A stretch of 64,000 nucleotides of DNA from Arbacia lixula (lineage: Eukaryota > Echinodermata > Echinoidea > Arbacioida > Arbaciidae). The DNA is taken from contig OZ022583.1 of NCBI GenBank assembly GCA_963669155.1, forward strand, positions 12,574,792 through 12,638,791. The letters run 5' to 3'. This document shows positions 11,330 to 23,140 of the stretch, piece after piece. The translations under genes and the position numbers were made by a program. Position 1 is the stretch's first letter. Every line of letters starts with the position of its first letter. Below the pieces are notes generated by a model. That model had not been told where the DNA came from and did not search any database. It saw only the letters and a list, made by a program, of their open reading frames with translations.

Positions 11330-11960
11330 TTCTTAGTTTGGGCGCAAATCGGCCGCATTCTTTTGACTCCTTCCCCTTTCCCCTTCTACCACCGCGCCTC
11401 TCTCATCTTCCCGTACTCCCATCCTACATTCTTGGTCGCGCGAGCTCCCTCTCCCAGGTCCCCCTAGCCCGAGGCCCTTTTAATCAAACACCGTCCCCTC
11501 GGCAATGGGTCGTCTTCGCCATCGATTTATGATGATCACGGAATTAATCGGCGCGCGGGATTCGATGTGTTATCCCCCTCTCAAATTGATGCACATTTTA
11601 ATAAACGCCGCGCCATCGAAAACCCGGGTCCGCGCCGTGTTCTTTAGAAGGGTCTCGTTTATACGCAGGCGCACGTCGTAACATCACTCCTCTTACCCAC
11701 ATACTCGTCGTCATTGTAGTGGCGCAAGGGAAGAAGGAGAAGGAGGGGGAGGAGGGCGGGCAGGCAGGCGGTCCCTGTCTGTATAATCCCTTCCCATCAC
11801 TGAGAGACAGAGGACCTATGCTCGTCATGTTGTTAAAACAATTACCCGAGGTTCTCATGTTGGTCCGATCCGATCCCCGGAAGAGATCGCTGTGCAGGAC
11901 GGAAATGGCGTTAAATAATTCATGACGGGGGAAATCTTTACGCGGCGCGGAGATTAGTAA
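11330..11960. promoter_or_regulatory. Candidate intronic regulatory block, CpG- and TAAT-rich
   Basis: Unlike the surrounding low-complexity DNA, this block is CpG-rich and non-repetitive, with homeodomain-type cores: GGAATTAATCGG (11,538), AAATAATTCATG (11,913) and AGATTAGTAATGG (11,951). Function is inferred only from composition and motif density. Confidence 0.25.
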
Positions 11961-12216
11961 TGGTGATGACTTATTAAGGGAACTCGATGAGGGTTAACCT
12001 TGAAGGACCATCCTTGCGCAGAAACAGCGGTTGTTGACTGCAGCACTAGTCGGCGCTCTTCTCTCTCCCATCCCCTCCCATTATTTCTGTCATGTCTCCT
12101 TTCTTAAAGTTATACCCTTTCCTTCCTCATTCAACGTGTGTTGGTCGTCCGCCCTTTCTGTTAATTACTCTTTCCTCTATTTAAAAAAAAAAAAAAATGG
12201 ATCATTTGTTTAAATG

Positions 12217-12535
12217 TGACAATTTCTCCCAAGTTAACCTTTATTTTGAAATAGCTCCGTTCGTTTTCCTAGAGATATCCTATTTCGTTCTACATTTCCA
12301 TCTGCGGGTATTTTTGTATGTCTCTTTCTTTTTCCTTTCCTTTCTATGTTATTTGATCATTTTGTTAAGTAATGACAATTTCCCCCAAGTTAATCTTTAT
12401 TTTATCTTTCCTTGCAAAAGCTCCATTCGTTTTTCTTGAAATATCCTATCTCGTTCTACTTTTCCATCTGCGGATATGTTTGTTTGTCTCTTTCTATTTT
12501 CTCGTTCTTTCTTGCAATGCTTCCTCTTAATTTTA
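12217..12535. repeat. Two-copy tandem repeat, unit about 156-166 bp
   Basis: TGACAATTTCTCCCAAGTTAA at 12,217 recurs with one change at 12,373. The order of landmarks (CTCCGTTCGTTTT, GATATCCTATYTCGTTCTAC, TTTCCATCTGCGG, GTCTCTTTCT) is repeated in both units. The second unit carries a small insertion. Confidence 0.85.
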
Positions 12536-12974
12536 CAGGTATTTTTAATGAATGAAAAACGTGTTATTGAACTATTCCGTCGTTCAACATGTTCAAAGTG
12601 TTGACGAAAGAATCAGTATCGAAAGAACGAAAGGGTCATAAATTTGCCTCAAAGGGGTTACACGAGGGAACAAACAGCGTTCTACAAGTAAGAAGAACTT
12701 TAACAAAGTCTCCTTACAAATGAAATCTTTACCATATTAAGAACGTCTAACTGTTAAACTTTTCCCCTAAACAATTTGTTCCCCATAGAACATTGTAGTT
12801 ATGAACATGATGATCTCGTATTGGTCAGTCTTCATCGTTCAATTACTAATATTAAATTAACATTTACATTTACAATCTTTTACGTTATTTGTGGGCCCCT
12901 TCTGGAAGTCTGTGAATGTAGAATAGACAATGCATGAATAGTAAACAGAGAAATGACGTCGCTGAAATACATAC

Positions 12975-13157
12975 CACCACCGTTCTTGTAGCACATGTAC
13001 GGAAATCTCCAGACATTGGCCAAGTCGACGCAGAATCCGATGACGGAGAGAAGAAAGTCGATCTTCTTCGACCACGTCTCCCTCCCAGCACCGTCGCCTC
13101 GACCAGCGACCTCGGTGCCGGAGTCCATGTTGACCTCCATTAGCTTCCCCTGAGCCG
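12975..13157 (-). CDS. SLC6A3-like: Exon 2 of DAT/NET-like SLC6 transporter: cytosolic N-terminus and TM1
   Basis: Encodes residues 25-85 and one base of codon 86. It contains the juxtamembrane [13 protein letters not shown] motif typical of monoamine transporters (residues 50-62), then TM1 with [14 protein letters not shown] (65-78) and the MCYKNGGG run. Asp69 (codon 13,026-13,024) is the TM1 aspartate that binds the substrate amine in DAT, NET and SERT (human DAT Asp79). Amino-acid and GABA/glycine carriers of SLC6 have Gly there, so this is a monoamine carrier. DLANVW with Ala is the DAT/NET form; SERT has DLGNVW. The acceptor is a clean polypyrimidine tract ending TTTCCAG/CGGC; the donor is GGTG/GTATGT. 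Met31 is a possible internal start if exon 1 is skipped. Confidence 0.96.
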
Positions 13158-13261
13158 CTGGAAAGGGAGGGAGGAATGCAAAGTGTTACGTAATGAAAAC
13201 AAGAATAACAGTACCGTCTCATCAGCGTGAACACTGTCATAACTGTCTTTTATGAGGCGCC

Positions 13262-13458
13262 TTCATTGCTTTTACCGCAGTCTCTGGATCACAAGATCCT
13301 ACCACGTCCCTTTTTCTCTCCTAGGTACAGAGCAGCTATGTGGATTAAGATGTTTTGCTGAAAAACACTAGCATGATTAGTGGCAGCTGCTAGATTCCAA
13401 CCCTTATCCTCCCGATCGAGAGTCAAAAGATCGATCAACTACACCACACCACTAAGTC
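13262..13458 (-). mobile_element. tRNA-derived SINE in intron 1, diverged
   Basis: On the minus strand the head is CTTAGTGGTGTGGTGTAGTTG. A degenerate B box GGGTTGGAATC lies at 13,403-13,393, followed by TTTTTCAGCAAAACATCTTAATCCACA and GCTGCTCTGTACCTAGGAGA. The core lines up with the SINE at 6.7 kb although the tRNA heads differ, so the two are different subfamilies sharing one core. It sits about 100 bp from exon 2. Confidence 0.7.
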
Positions 13459-14452
13459 TTTTTAATATGTGCCCCTCCTTAAAAAAGTAAAAATACTCAT
13501 CTTTAACGTATATGTCTTGCTTTTCGTTCTATCAGGAATGTGTTATGGAAGGATATGAAGCATCTTTCTTTCTTTGAACCCATGCATGCGTGGCACCGCC
13601 GAAAAAATATGTGGTCTCAGCATGTGCTTTTCAGGTATTTTAACAATAACGAACAGGATTGCGTAGCAACTGTTTCTCAGAGAGAACAAAAGAAATGTAA
13701 AGTCTTATTTCGCTTGTCCATTTCTGTTGGATTGCATCAATACTTTTGTGAGGAAAAGAGATATCAGCGAACAAATTTTTTTTTTTTCCTAGTAAAACAT
13801 CTCAGCTGCAAGCAAATGCACGCAAACTCTGTTAATGAAAATACACAGCTTAAGAATCTCGATCATGATTGAACCCCACATTTCCGGAAAAATCAGGAAA
13901 GGAAGACATTTGTTAATTGTGTAAATGAGAATATTATCTTATATCTCCGATTGTGCATCATTCAACAATTATTAAGAAGAAAACCAAGTACAGGATCTTT
14001 AGTAATGTTGCCCTTAACTTTAAAAAAAATTAATAAGAAACACAGCTTCGAGAGACAAAACAGGGAATTAAAAATATTTCTTTTCAAGTTGACAGCAGCT
14101 AAATGTCGGTGCTGCGCATGGGACATCAAAGCATTGTAGTGATTGTGGAATGCTTTGGAAATTTATTAGCACACTATTCCATATCATATCATATCATATT
14201 TGTACTGTTTCAATCAATGTTATATTTGTATTTCAAATGTTAATGCATTTTCAATGATAAAAAGTTTATTCGTTGTCAAACTCATATGTGAACTAAATTA
14301 ATAAAAAGAATATCGATTATTGCGTCTCGTTAAAAAAGGACAAAGTGTCAAACTTCTAGAGATTGGTGAAAGATTGCCTTTCCTACTGGAATACACAAAC
14401 TATACTCAAGAGGATGCTAAAAAAGAGAATTAGTCCCACATCTGTCCACATA

Positions 14453-14642
14453 CCATAACACACATGGACACACATACGAACACAATAATGTGCGCGCGCA
14501 CAATTATTAAAGTACACATGTAAAAACTAATAACACGCCCGCAAGAAAAGCACCCCCCCACACACAGACACGCGCACACAATACCCAAAGCACATACACA
14601 TACACACATAAGGCAACACGCACATACACGTACATAATCATA
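14453..14642. repeat. CA-rich array
   Basis: Interrupted CA/CACG repeats on the plus strand. Confidence 0.85.
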
Positions 14643-14810
14643 CACTTACACCAAGGATGTTTAAGTAAATGGATATCCATCCCTTTGAACAAGGTTTGAT
14701 TCCGCCACTTAATATTCATGATTATATTCCACATACTATGAATGTTGCTGTATGATTGGTCAAGAGTAGATCACGTGATAAAGCGTAGTTTTTCCCATCT
14801 GATCACCTGA

Positions 14811-15450
14811 GAAGAAAAGTTCGTTGCACTCTAGGTGATAGTACTTTTTGGTTTCGCTGATCTCTTCACTCCTCTCAGTCCTAACGCGTGATCAATATTT
14901 TGAGTACGCGCGAAATAAAAGTGCGTTACACTCGGACTATTAATTGACCTAGTAACGTCCTAACGCGCGTCCTATACGCGTGTTCCCCTTGGCAGCGGCT
15001 CGGGGTTAGGTAGAGAAGTAAACATTACTTTTATACGTCAAACTGTCATTTTTGGTAAAGATAGTTGGTTTCCTCGGCGATCTGAATGTATACGCTATCT
15101 TTCCTCAGCTGCGCTTCGGAAAGATGGCTACATCCAGATCGCCTCGGAAGTGATAGTTCGTCCCATCGCTTCGGAAAGATAGCTACATTCAGATCGCTGT
15201 GGAAGAGATAGTTCGTCCCATCACCTTCACCAACGTTGACAATGTGCTTACTAGCAGCTGCTCTATGCAATATGATGCATACGCGATTGCGTCACGTTCA
15301 CCTGGATTTTATAATAGGTCATAAACATTCCTATACATGCATACATTTCAGCTTTCGCTGCTGAACGTTTAATTCTGTCACTAAGTGCTTGTTATGTAGT
15401 TAATAAGGACAAGCGAATACGAAATTTGATACTTTTTGAGAAGGAAATAC
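14811..15450 (+). repeat. Interspersed hairpin element, copy B (internally shorter)
   Basis: Same head and hairpin modules as at 1-840, but with about 110 bases between them instead of about 490. The hairpin right arm (GGAAAGATAGCTACATYCAGATCG) is duplicated at 15,117-15,150 and 15,171-15,205. A TTGAGAAGGAAA motif, seen at 37-48 in copy A, recurs at 15,436-15,447 and may mark the other end. Confidence 0.65.
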
Positions 15451-16273
15451 TAGCTTGGGCGCGGCTAGGCACGCTTTTCATGCTACTTGTCTGAAAGGAA
15501 AATATCTGAAAGTAACGTTTCATGCAATTTTTTAAAGAGGAATGATGCGGAACATTGTGAAATTGAGAGTTTTATACTGCAACTTGATATCAATTTTAGA
15601 GCCCTTTTGCCGTATTGTAACAATATTCCTCGATTGAATCTTTATAGATGCATCGCAGGTATTACATGTCACAAATGTGCAAGTGTATGGGGTGGTGAAA
15701 TTTCCCCAAATTCTGCGCATCCGATTTTGTTTATACGTCAAATCCAGGCAAAAATCAACCAGAGAATCGGCGGATTCGAACATGGGAAATCAAAGAGAAA
15801 ATCTTTGTAAAGCGTTCTTTTGTGACTAGAAGCAGAGTACAGTGAATCTGCATTAATTAAATGGCTGCTGGCACTCCATGTGCTTAAACATCCTCGCTTA
15901 CACGAATACAGACATACACACGCTTCCAAACGCACACTTGCCAAATGACGCCACACTCATACTCAAGCTCAAAAATATCAAAACATCAGGTGACAACATA
16001 TCGAGAAAAGTACAATTAAAGCGTGCAGTGTTTTGAACGAGCCGCTCTCAATATGACCTTTGGGTCAACTCTTCCACGAATGCGTTCTCAAAATTGTCAG
16101 AACCAATCCGTACATGCCGTAACCACAACAATACAGCGGTCGAAATTGCAAGCAGAAGAATTTGATGTCGATTGCTCTTGAGTTATGAGCGCTGCGCTAA
16201 CATTTCTCCACTTGTTATTTTCTTTTACTTCTCCGTCCCATTTCTCTTTCTCATTCCCTCCTGTGTTTTTCAG

Positions 16274-16366
16274 CACTACGGCTACTTAACCTTTCAGAAC
16301 TCACTAATTCCTGCCCTTGGGCGCCATAATTTTGGCGGCGAATCGACAGCACAAATTGAGATTGAA
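16274..16366 (+). other. Possible plus-strand exon inside intron 1 (unrecognised)
   Basis: A very strong acceptor-like pyrimidine tract ending TGTGTTTTTCAG precedes a 93-bp, phase-0 open segment (HYGYLTFQNSLIPALGRHNF onward), which is followed exactly by GTAAGT. I do not recognise the peptide. Chance is a serious alternative. Confidence 0.2.
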
Positions 16367-17372
16367 GTAAGTACAGACGAGGTTGCGACCTACATCCATG
16401 AAATGCAGCGAGCCGCAGGGCTGGTGGCCCCCGAAACTCTCCGCAGCGTACACCTGTTGTGAAGTGGTCTCCCCGAGGATTACCCTACCGGTCCATCTTA
16501 CACATTCTTCTTATTCTTCTTCAACGGCGTCCATGTTTTCGGGTTAGAACCTCTTTTTTGTCTTGAGGTTCTCAAAGAGGTTCTGACTTACACGTGGCCA
16601 GCCGGAACCTTTTCATATATGATTTGCCCGCAAGAGAAAAACTTCGGGTTTTTTTCTTTGCTTCTCCCGCATCAGAACAGTTGTCTGCATCACGTGACGT
16701 TCGAGGCATTTCCGTTCAACCACTCAATCACCGACCAATACACATTCCACTCCGTCACTGTCCCCTCCCGTTTCCGCAATCTGTTGGAGTTCTCTGCGGC
16801 AATTGACATTCACACCTCGGTTATCCTTCAAACAGCAGCCTGGTTTCCATTCATCAAAACTTTGTATGCCACACAAAACCCCCCCACTCTATTAGGAGTT
16901 GTGCGTATTAATGCATAAATCAACTTGTCGCACGCAAAGAATTAACGAAACAAATCGGCGCTCCTTCCCGCTCACCGGAAAGCGTGTCCCCCAAAACCAA
17001 ATATATAATTTTAACTTTGCTACAATTTCAGAATTCCAAGAAAGAGAAACTGCACCACCTCGTAAGTTGCCGTAAGACATCTGATGGGTTCTCAATTCCA
17101 CACCCTGCCACATATCCCAGTTAAACCATGGGCTCATTAAGTGTGTAATAGCTGTAATAGGAATTTGTGTTGTTTGGTATGGGGGGGGGGGGGGGGGGGG
17201 AGGGGGGGGGAGAGATAAATGTCGCATGGAGGTCTTGTGCTCAGTAGCTTCCTTGTATACATATCAGCCATAATTAAACCCGTAAATCAACAAAATAGTG
17301 AATAAAAAAGCATCGAATGCATGTTTTAAAGTATACCACTGACATCATTTTGTAAATCATGGTACCGGGGGT

Positions 17373-17696
17373 GGGGGTGTTTCACCAAGCTGTTCGTAAG
17401 TTACGAACGACTTTACGAACGACTGGTGATCCCTTCTTGTGCTAAATGCGATACCACACTTTGTTCCTGTTTTAACATATCGGGAGTTAATCCCAACAAT
17501 CCTAATATAATTTGACAAATCATAAGCTTTGTATTCAGACACTTGTTAACAACACGAATTTTAATTTATAATCATCAGATTTGAACTTGAGCTGATAAGA
17601 ACAAAAATAATTGAGAATGTGATTTAGCACAAGAAGGGGTCACCAGACGTTCGTAAAGTCATTCGCAGCTAATGAACAGCTTGATGAAACACCCCC
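17373..17696. mobile_element. Foldback (MITE-like) element with about 80-bp terminal inverted repeats
   Basis: The left arm GGGGGTGTTTCACCAAGCTG through CTTCTTGTGCTAAAT (17,373-17,446) matches the reverse complement of 17,622-17,696. The roughly 170-bp AT-rich centre has no ORF. The arms also contain a short internal palindrome around TTCGTAAGTTACGAA. The superfamily is not assignable, as target duplications are not clear. Confidence 0.75.
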
Positions 17697-17830
17697 ATGT
17701 GCATTGTTGGTGACATAATGCACACTTGGCACATGAAGAGTTAAGTGGGTACATCGTCGAAGTTTGTGGTCTTCAGCCGTGTTCAAGCTTACCTCTTACC
17801 CGCAACACAATCATAGCAACGTTTTCAGTC

Positions 17831-18055
17831 TACACTACAGCTCAAAGGTATTGGCACGGGTAAAGGGAAAAGGAAGGAGCCGCAGTTTTAAACCGCGGTT
17901 TATTTTTCCAGTTCAGCAAGAAACACAATGCTTTTTAGGCTGAAGCATCGTGTTTCATGCTGAACTGGAGAAAATATACCGCGGTTTAATTCTGCGGCTC
18001 ATTCCCTTTCTTCCCTTTCCCTTTACCCGTTTTAATTCATTTGAGCTGTAGTGTA
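17831..18055. mobile_element. TA-flanked palindromic MITE, copy 1
   Basis: Bounded by TA on both sides. Terminal inverted repeats begin CACTACAGCTCAAA. Almost the whole 221-bp body is self-complementary: CCGCAG...TTTAAACCGCGG, then AGTTCAGCA...AAACACAATGC, a short loop, and the mirror arms. TA flanks fit a Tc1/mariner-type target preference. No coding capacity. Confidence 0.8.
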
Positions 18056-18063
18056 CATGCAAA

Positions 18064-18157
18064 TTAACCCTTTGTGTGCCAGATGAAACGGGGCGGTATG
18101 GGACTGGTGTGTATTGCGTATTGCGAATAAATACAAATATGGAACGTACAGAGTTAA
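18064..18157 (+). repeat. TTAA-bounded short element
   Basis: Begins TTAACCCTTTGTGTGCCAGA and ends CGTACAGAGTTAA, with GGTATGGGACTGGTGTGTATTGCG inside. One of a family compared in the findings; it starts 9 bp after the palindromic MITE. Confidence 0.65.
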
Positions 18158-18595
18158 TATATCAGCTTTGAAGATAGTTTATGGGGGATTTTATGCGTAA
18201 GTTATAGAATAACTTTATAGGAGAAAGAACTCATTTTGACGTATGGTGTGCAACCGAAATACAACTCAAATGAGCCTTCCCGGTTAAAGGGTTCAACACT
18301 TCATACGTCAATAAACATCGAAGCGCTCCCTATCTAATTTCGCCATATATTTTCGCCATGAATACAATTATTCGTTATCTCCATCCCCCTCTTCCCCATA
18401 GTGCCCATATACAGGGAACATTTTTTTTTTAAATTGTAGGTGCCCTTGGGCCAGGATCTTTGTGGCCTTCACATGACATTCTATCCGGCCCGGTAATTTC
18501 TTTCTTTCTTCCTTCTTAGCTTTCTTCCTCTTCCCTTCTGTCGGCTACTGTTTTCCATCTTCCTTTATCCTTGTATCATTGTGAGCTTCCACGTG

Positions 18596-18863
18596 ATGTG
18601 TGCGGTATGGGAGTGTGTATAGTGTGCAGATGTTTATGTTTGTATATGTGCGTGTGTGTGCCTACAATGTGTGCGAGAGTAGGCCTATGTGTGAGTGCGT
18701 GAGTATATTCAAGCCTGTGAGAGCGTGTGAGTCTATTTATGCATGTGTAAATGTTAGTGTGTGTATGCATATGTGGGTATGTGAGTGTGTGATTGTGTGT
18801 GGGGGATAGGATGTATATGTGTATATGTGTATGTGTGCGTGTGCACGTGTGTGTGAGTAGGTG
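18596..18863. repeat. TG-rich array
   Basis: Interrupted GTGTGT/TATGTG repeats on the plus strand. Confidence 0.85.
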
Positions 18864-20028
18864 GGCGCATGCTGGATGGAAACTATACAGCATTTAATGG
18901 AGGAGGCTTGCTACTCCTTCCTTCATCTCCGGAATCACCTTTAAAAAACAAAACATGTAGCACAATGGGTGTGTGTTTCATGACCATTTCCCCGTATAAA
19001 GTTGCGTCCAAAACCAGTACAGTCGGGATCAACCATAACGTGGGTTTTTAGTTCAAAGGAAGAGATCCTACTAATAAATAGGCTATTCCATGTTTAAGCT
19101 TCTAACTTTACACTTCCACGCGCGTTGTATCAGTTAGCTCTTGGTAACATACCCATGGGGGCGACGCGCGGCACAAAATAGGCAAACAACACAATGATCT
19201 CGACACCCGGCACCTCCTCGGACTCATTTATTGCACTGCGCCCCGCCGCGGAAACCTAAGAACGGCTGGGCGCCAGAGGCTATACGGCAACCCCAAACTG
19301 AACGTAGCAGCATCGAGTAGGTACAGAAAGAAAGAAACTCGACACGGTAAACTTACGCCCGTCTTGGATTCTGCCTCCTCAACCCACCCTCACGGCTACC
19401 ATACAATTCGTGTCACGCCTCTGGTTACTATCTTCAACCGCACGAGCGAAACCAAAACCGTGTCTAACCCCCGTTCGAGATTAACTAGGCACAGATTCTG
19501 TATCGTGTTGTGGCCCACATCTTTCACGCAACCGCCCATTCAATAAGCCATATTGTGCTTAGAACCAGCCGACATACCTCATAACCTCTTGACCAGTCGA
19601 TGTTTGTTTCCGTCACCCTGGGCCTTGTGTAGTGATATTCAACAGGCGCCCTCTATAAACTACATTTATCTGCAAGGGAACATTTAGGTAGTAAGTCGCC
19701 TTTGATTTCCGCGGGGGATCCAAATGATTGGCTTATGAGGAGCTAACCTAACATTAAGTATCTCAAGTCATATAGGTCTAAATGAAGAGGGATAGGGGGT
19801 GGTGGAAGTATGGGGGGGGGGGGGGGGGTGAATCTATATCACACCTTTCGGCCGCATACCAATTATACAGCTTTGAACGAGCCAATCTAAAGTAGATATC
19901 AAACTACTCCAGCGCACATCAATAAGGGGTTTCTTGTCATTTGGGTTGACGACGCGAATAAACAAACACACATATTAACACCCTTATCCAACCGACTGCC
20001 GGTGTATACTGACCGAGAAGTCGAATGT

Positions 20029-20124
20029 TTAACGCCCTCTTTTAGCATTTCATGTACAAAATGTGACTTTTCCACCAGTAATACATAGAAAAACAGTACA
20101 TAAGCTGGCACCCAAAAGGGTTAA
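20029..20124 (-). repeat. TTAA-bounded short element
   Basis: On the minus strand it starts TTAACCCTTTTGGGTGCCAG and ends GGGCGTTAA; 96 bp including both TTAA sites. Confidence 0.6.
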
Positions 20125-22197
20125 AGGCGCACAACTTGAAAAGAGCTATTACGATGAAGCGTGCATTATCCTTCTCTCTCCTTCACTTTGAAACTTGAAA
20201 ACCTTCTCGGATTATTTGTGTTACTCCTCGTGTGTTGGACGGAATGTTGTCCTGTGGGACTTGCTTCCATTAATTGTTCAAAAGCCCACCAATCGCCTCT
20301 AAAGAGTTACATAGAATCACTTCTATCTGTGACAAGGTACTACAGCGCTGCGCATACCTGTATGTCTAATATTAGTACGGATAGCTCTTAAAAAAAAGAA
20401 TCCACATTGACAACGTCATTGCATTAGAGACGCTAAACTAATAGTAGCTGAAGTCATCCGGTTTTTAATCATCCCCTACGAACAATGATATAAAATAGAT
20501 CAGGTTGGAATGTGCGTCACTAAGTCAAAAAAAGAGCATCGGAAATCAAAACGTTGTGGGTATGTTACTCGGCCTTAGTTATTGGTGTGGTCCCTGGTAA
20601 AACGAGGTCCCCTGTATTGCGATCGGGCTTATGTAAATACATGTAGTAAGACGCGAGATGCGAGGGGAGATAGGAGTGGGGTGGTGGGTGGGTGGGGGGG
20701 GGGGGGGAGTGGGTGGGTGGGGGTGGCGCTGCCCTTATAAAACAGCGCCAGAGTACATGCATATAAATTGTTTTGCACTTTGCCGCAAGCTAACGAACAC
20801 AAAATCTCACCCCCAAATAAGAATTAATAAGTAAATAGTAAACCAAAATAAAATACAATGCCGTCAAAGTGATGTCAGACGATAATTGTTTGTTATTGTC
20901 TCTCGGGTGCATTTATACCTGATTTATTTCCTAAACTCCAACACGCCAATCTCCCTAAAATAATACAGATTGAGGTACGGGAGAAACACACAATACCCTG
21001 CCATCGTATATAATCACGTGCCATGGAAATAAAGTGACACCCATTACGTAACGCGGTTAACATGCTCGCGAAAGTTTGAATTAAAACAAAGTCTTGACCA
21101 ATATCCACCTGGCGATAATTTGGTGCATAAATAGAAAAGGCCCTCGCACCGGATGGCCATTTCAATCAATAAATCTAGGGTCAGAAAGTATTTACAACGG
21201 AACGAAGTGTTTTGTTAGAGATGTTGGTTTACTAGGCACTTTTAATTGATTGGTATAATTATGTTTAAGAGCCACAAATTTGTTAGCAGCGTATTCGCTC
21301 TCTGTATAAGTAGCACAATTATTGTGTGTGTATTCATTCTTCTTTTTATCTTCTTCGTCCTTCGCTTTGTTTCCTTCTTGTTCCTTTTCATCCTCTCCCT
21401 CCTCCTACTCTTTCTCCTTGTTTTCTTAATTCCCTTTGTTAGAAGTGTGTGATTTTGCAGCTGGAGGACATTGCTTTATCTACGGGCCAACATTTGATTT
21501 CCCGAGAATACCTTATTCCCCACTGCTAGTCTATCTATCTATCTGCTTCATTTTTCATCGTTGTGATTATTAGGTGTATATTATGGTATTCATCTTTCTA
21601 TTTTCTTTCCACATCATTAATGATATCGTAGATTAATTTGTGACAATAGACACGATTGGTACAACTTCGCCAACATAGTGACAGTTTATGCGTGCTGTGT
21701 GTGTTTTACCTTTGCGAGACGCATTAGTGGCGCATTGAGAGATAAGGGTTAACACAAGCACTACCCATCAACCTCTGCTACTGTCATAAAGACGAATAGT
21801 TAATGTGTCTCGAAGGGCTAATTGAAAACTTGACAGAATTAAGGCATCTACACTCTGGCAACCATTTATCAGTGATTGTTAATGGAACGAGGGGTGAGCT
21901 TTAAAGTTTGTAGCTCTCTGCTGAAGTCGTGTGCTAGTGGCCTTGTTTGTGTGTACCGTGGGGGGAGGGAGTGAGGGAATTTAAGATTGCGGCTATGTGC
22001 CGATATCGCGTGCTGCCTACTAGTCGAGTCTCTGTGTGCCTTACAGGCGTAGACATGTCTGAAGCGTCAGCGATGAGTCCACAGTTTGACTTTCTCCCGA
22101 GATCAAACATGACTCGGCGTCGTTGTGTTAACCGTTTACCAACGTGAGTGGCATAAAAACGCCCCTCGCCCTGCTCCGGGCGACTTCCAGCTTAAGA

Positions 22198-22496
22198 TTA
22201 ACCCTGACATTACCAGGCCTTGAAAATAAACATTGGCTTAAATACGCGTTTCCATGCCAATGGTGTTGGGAGGGTTAACGTTTCATTTTTTTTTGTTCAT
22301 GTCCCGCTGAAAACCTCAGAAGAGGCGCGCAAATCGCCCCAATTGTTAGTGGTCGTCTGCGGGCTGCTCGCAATGCTCGCGGTATACCACTAAATCACTT
22401 GCAAATTAGAGTCAAGTCTAACCCCTCCATCACAAGGCCTTCAAAATCCTATTGGCTTACTACGCCTCTCCATGCCAATGGCAATGAGATGGTTAA
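22198..22496. repeat. Pair of direct repeats of about 80 bp, TTAA-associated
   Basis: 22,198-22,278 starts TTAACCCTGACATTACCAGG and ends ATGCCAATGGTGTTGGGAGGGTTAA. 22,416-22,496 repeats the same order (CTAACCCCTCCATCACAAGG to ATGCCAATGGCAATGAGATGGTTAA). The ends are short inverted repeats. Confidence 0.65.
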
Positions 22497-22839
22497 CTGG
22501 TAGCGTAAACGTATTTTTTTTTTGAGTAAGTGTTATAATGTCTGCTCGAAATATGTAAGCATTCCTGTTTTCATATTATCAGCATGTGTTTATGAATAAA
22601 GTAGAAATGCGAGAGAGCGATGTATTGTTCTTATCAACAGTTATCCACGCTATAACAACGTGATATTGTCTCTTAAATTATAAAATGGGATGATAATTAA
22701 TCAGAGAGTAGACACATAGGCAAAATCTGTCCTATTCACTTTACGGCGTCTAAAATAACTCATTTAGCATTAGTCATGTTAGTAAAAGCATAGGGGCGCA
22801 GGGGTGACAGATTTAATTAGTTCCACATTCTTAGTTTAC

Positions 22840-23140
22840 GATACCCACGTACACGTTGGGTCAGTCACCTTTGTACATAATGCAGGTTCCAAGTTTAATG
22901 AACGATTTTCATTGTTCCTCTGGGAATTAATGCCTTGTCCATGACACGGGCTCATTATCATGATAGAGAATGATAACATAATCGATATTCGCATATCGAT
23001 CGACAGCCACAACGTGGTATTGTACGTGCTATTAGATGGCGGTTACGCTCCACTCCGGAGACGATTCTTTATGATGTATTTTTCTGATTAATGAGTCAGC
23101 GAAGAACGACAAAGTTTTTTCTCCGAACTGAGATTGATTT
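22840..23140. promoter_or_regulatory. Candidate intronic regulatory block
   Basis: Non-repetitive segment with CATTGTTCC (Sox-like), GGGAATTAATGCC, overlapping ATCGATATTCGCATATCGAT and TTAATGAGTCAGCG (AP-1-like). Inference from motifs alone. Confidence 0.2.

Larger units (their letters stand above)
5026..12974 (-). other. Intron 2 of the transporter gene (7.9 kb)
   Basis: Bounded by the GTATGT donor at 12,974 and the TACAG acceptor at 5,026. 5,030-6,640 is unique-looking AT-rich sequence without a supported gene. It is followed by a SINE (6.65-6.82 kb), unique sequence to 7.3 kb, a GA array and poly-G tract (7.4-7.83 kb) and unique sequence to 8.57 kb. Then come a small foldback (8.58-8.69 kb), a GC-rich open stretch (8.73-9.16 kb), plain sequence to 10.5 kb, poly-G, TG and CT tracts (10.55-11.1 kb), a CpG-rich block (11.3-12.0 kb) and a tandem repeat (12.2-12.54 kb). 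Confidence 0.85.
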
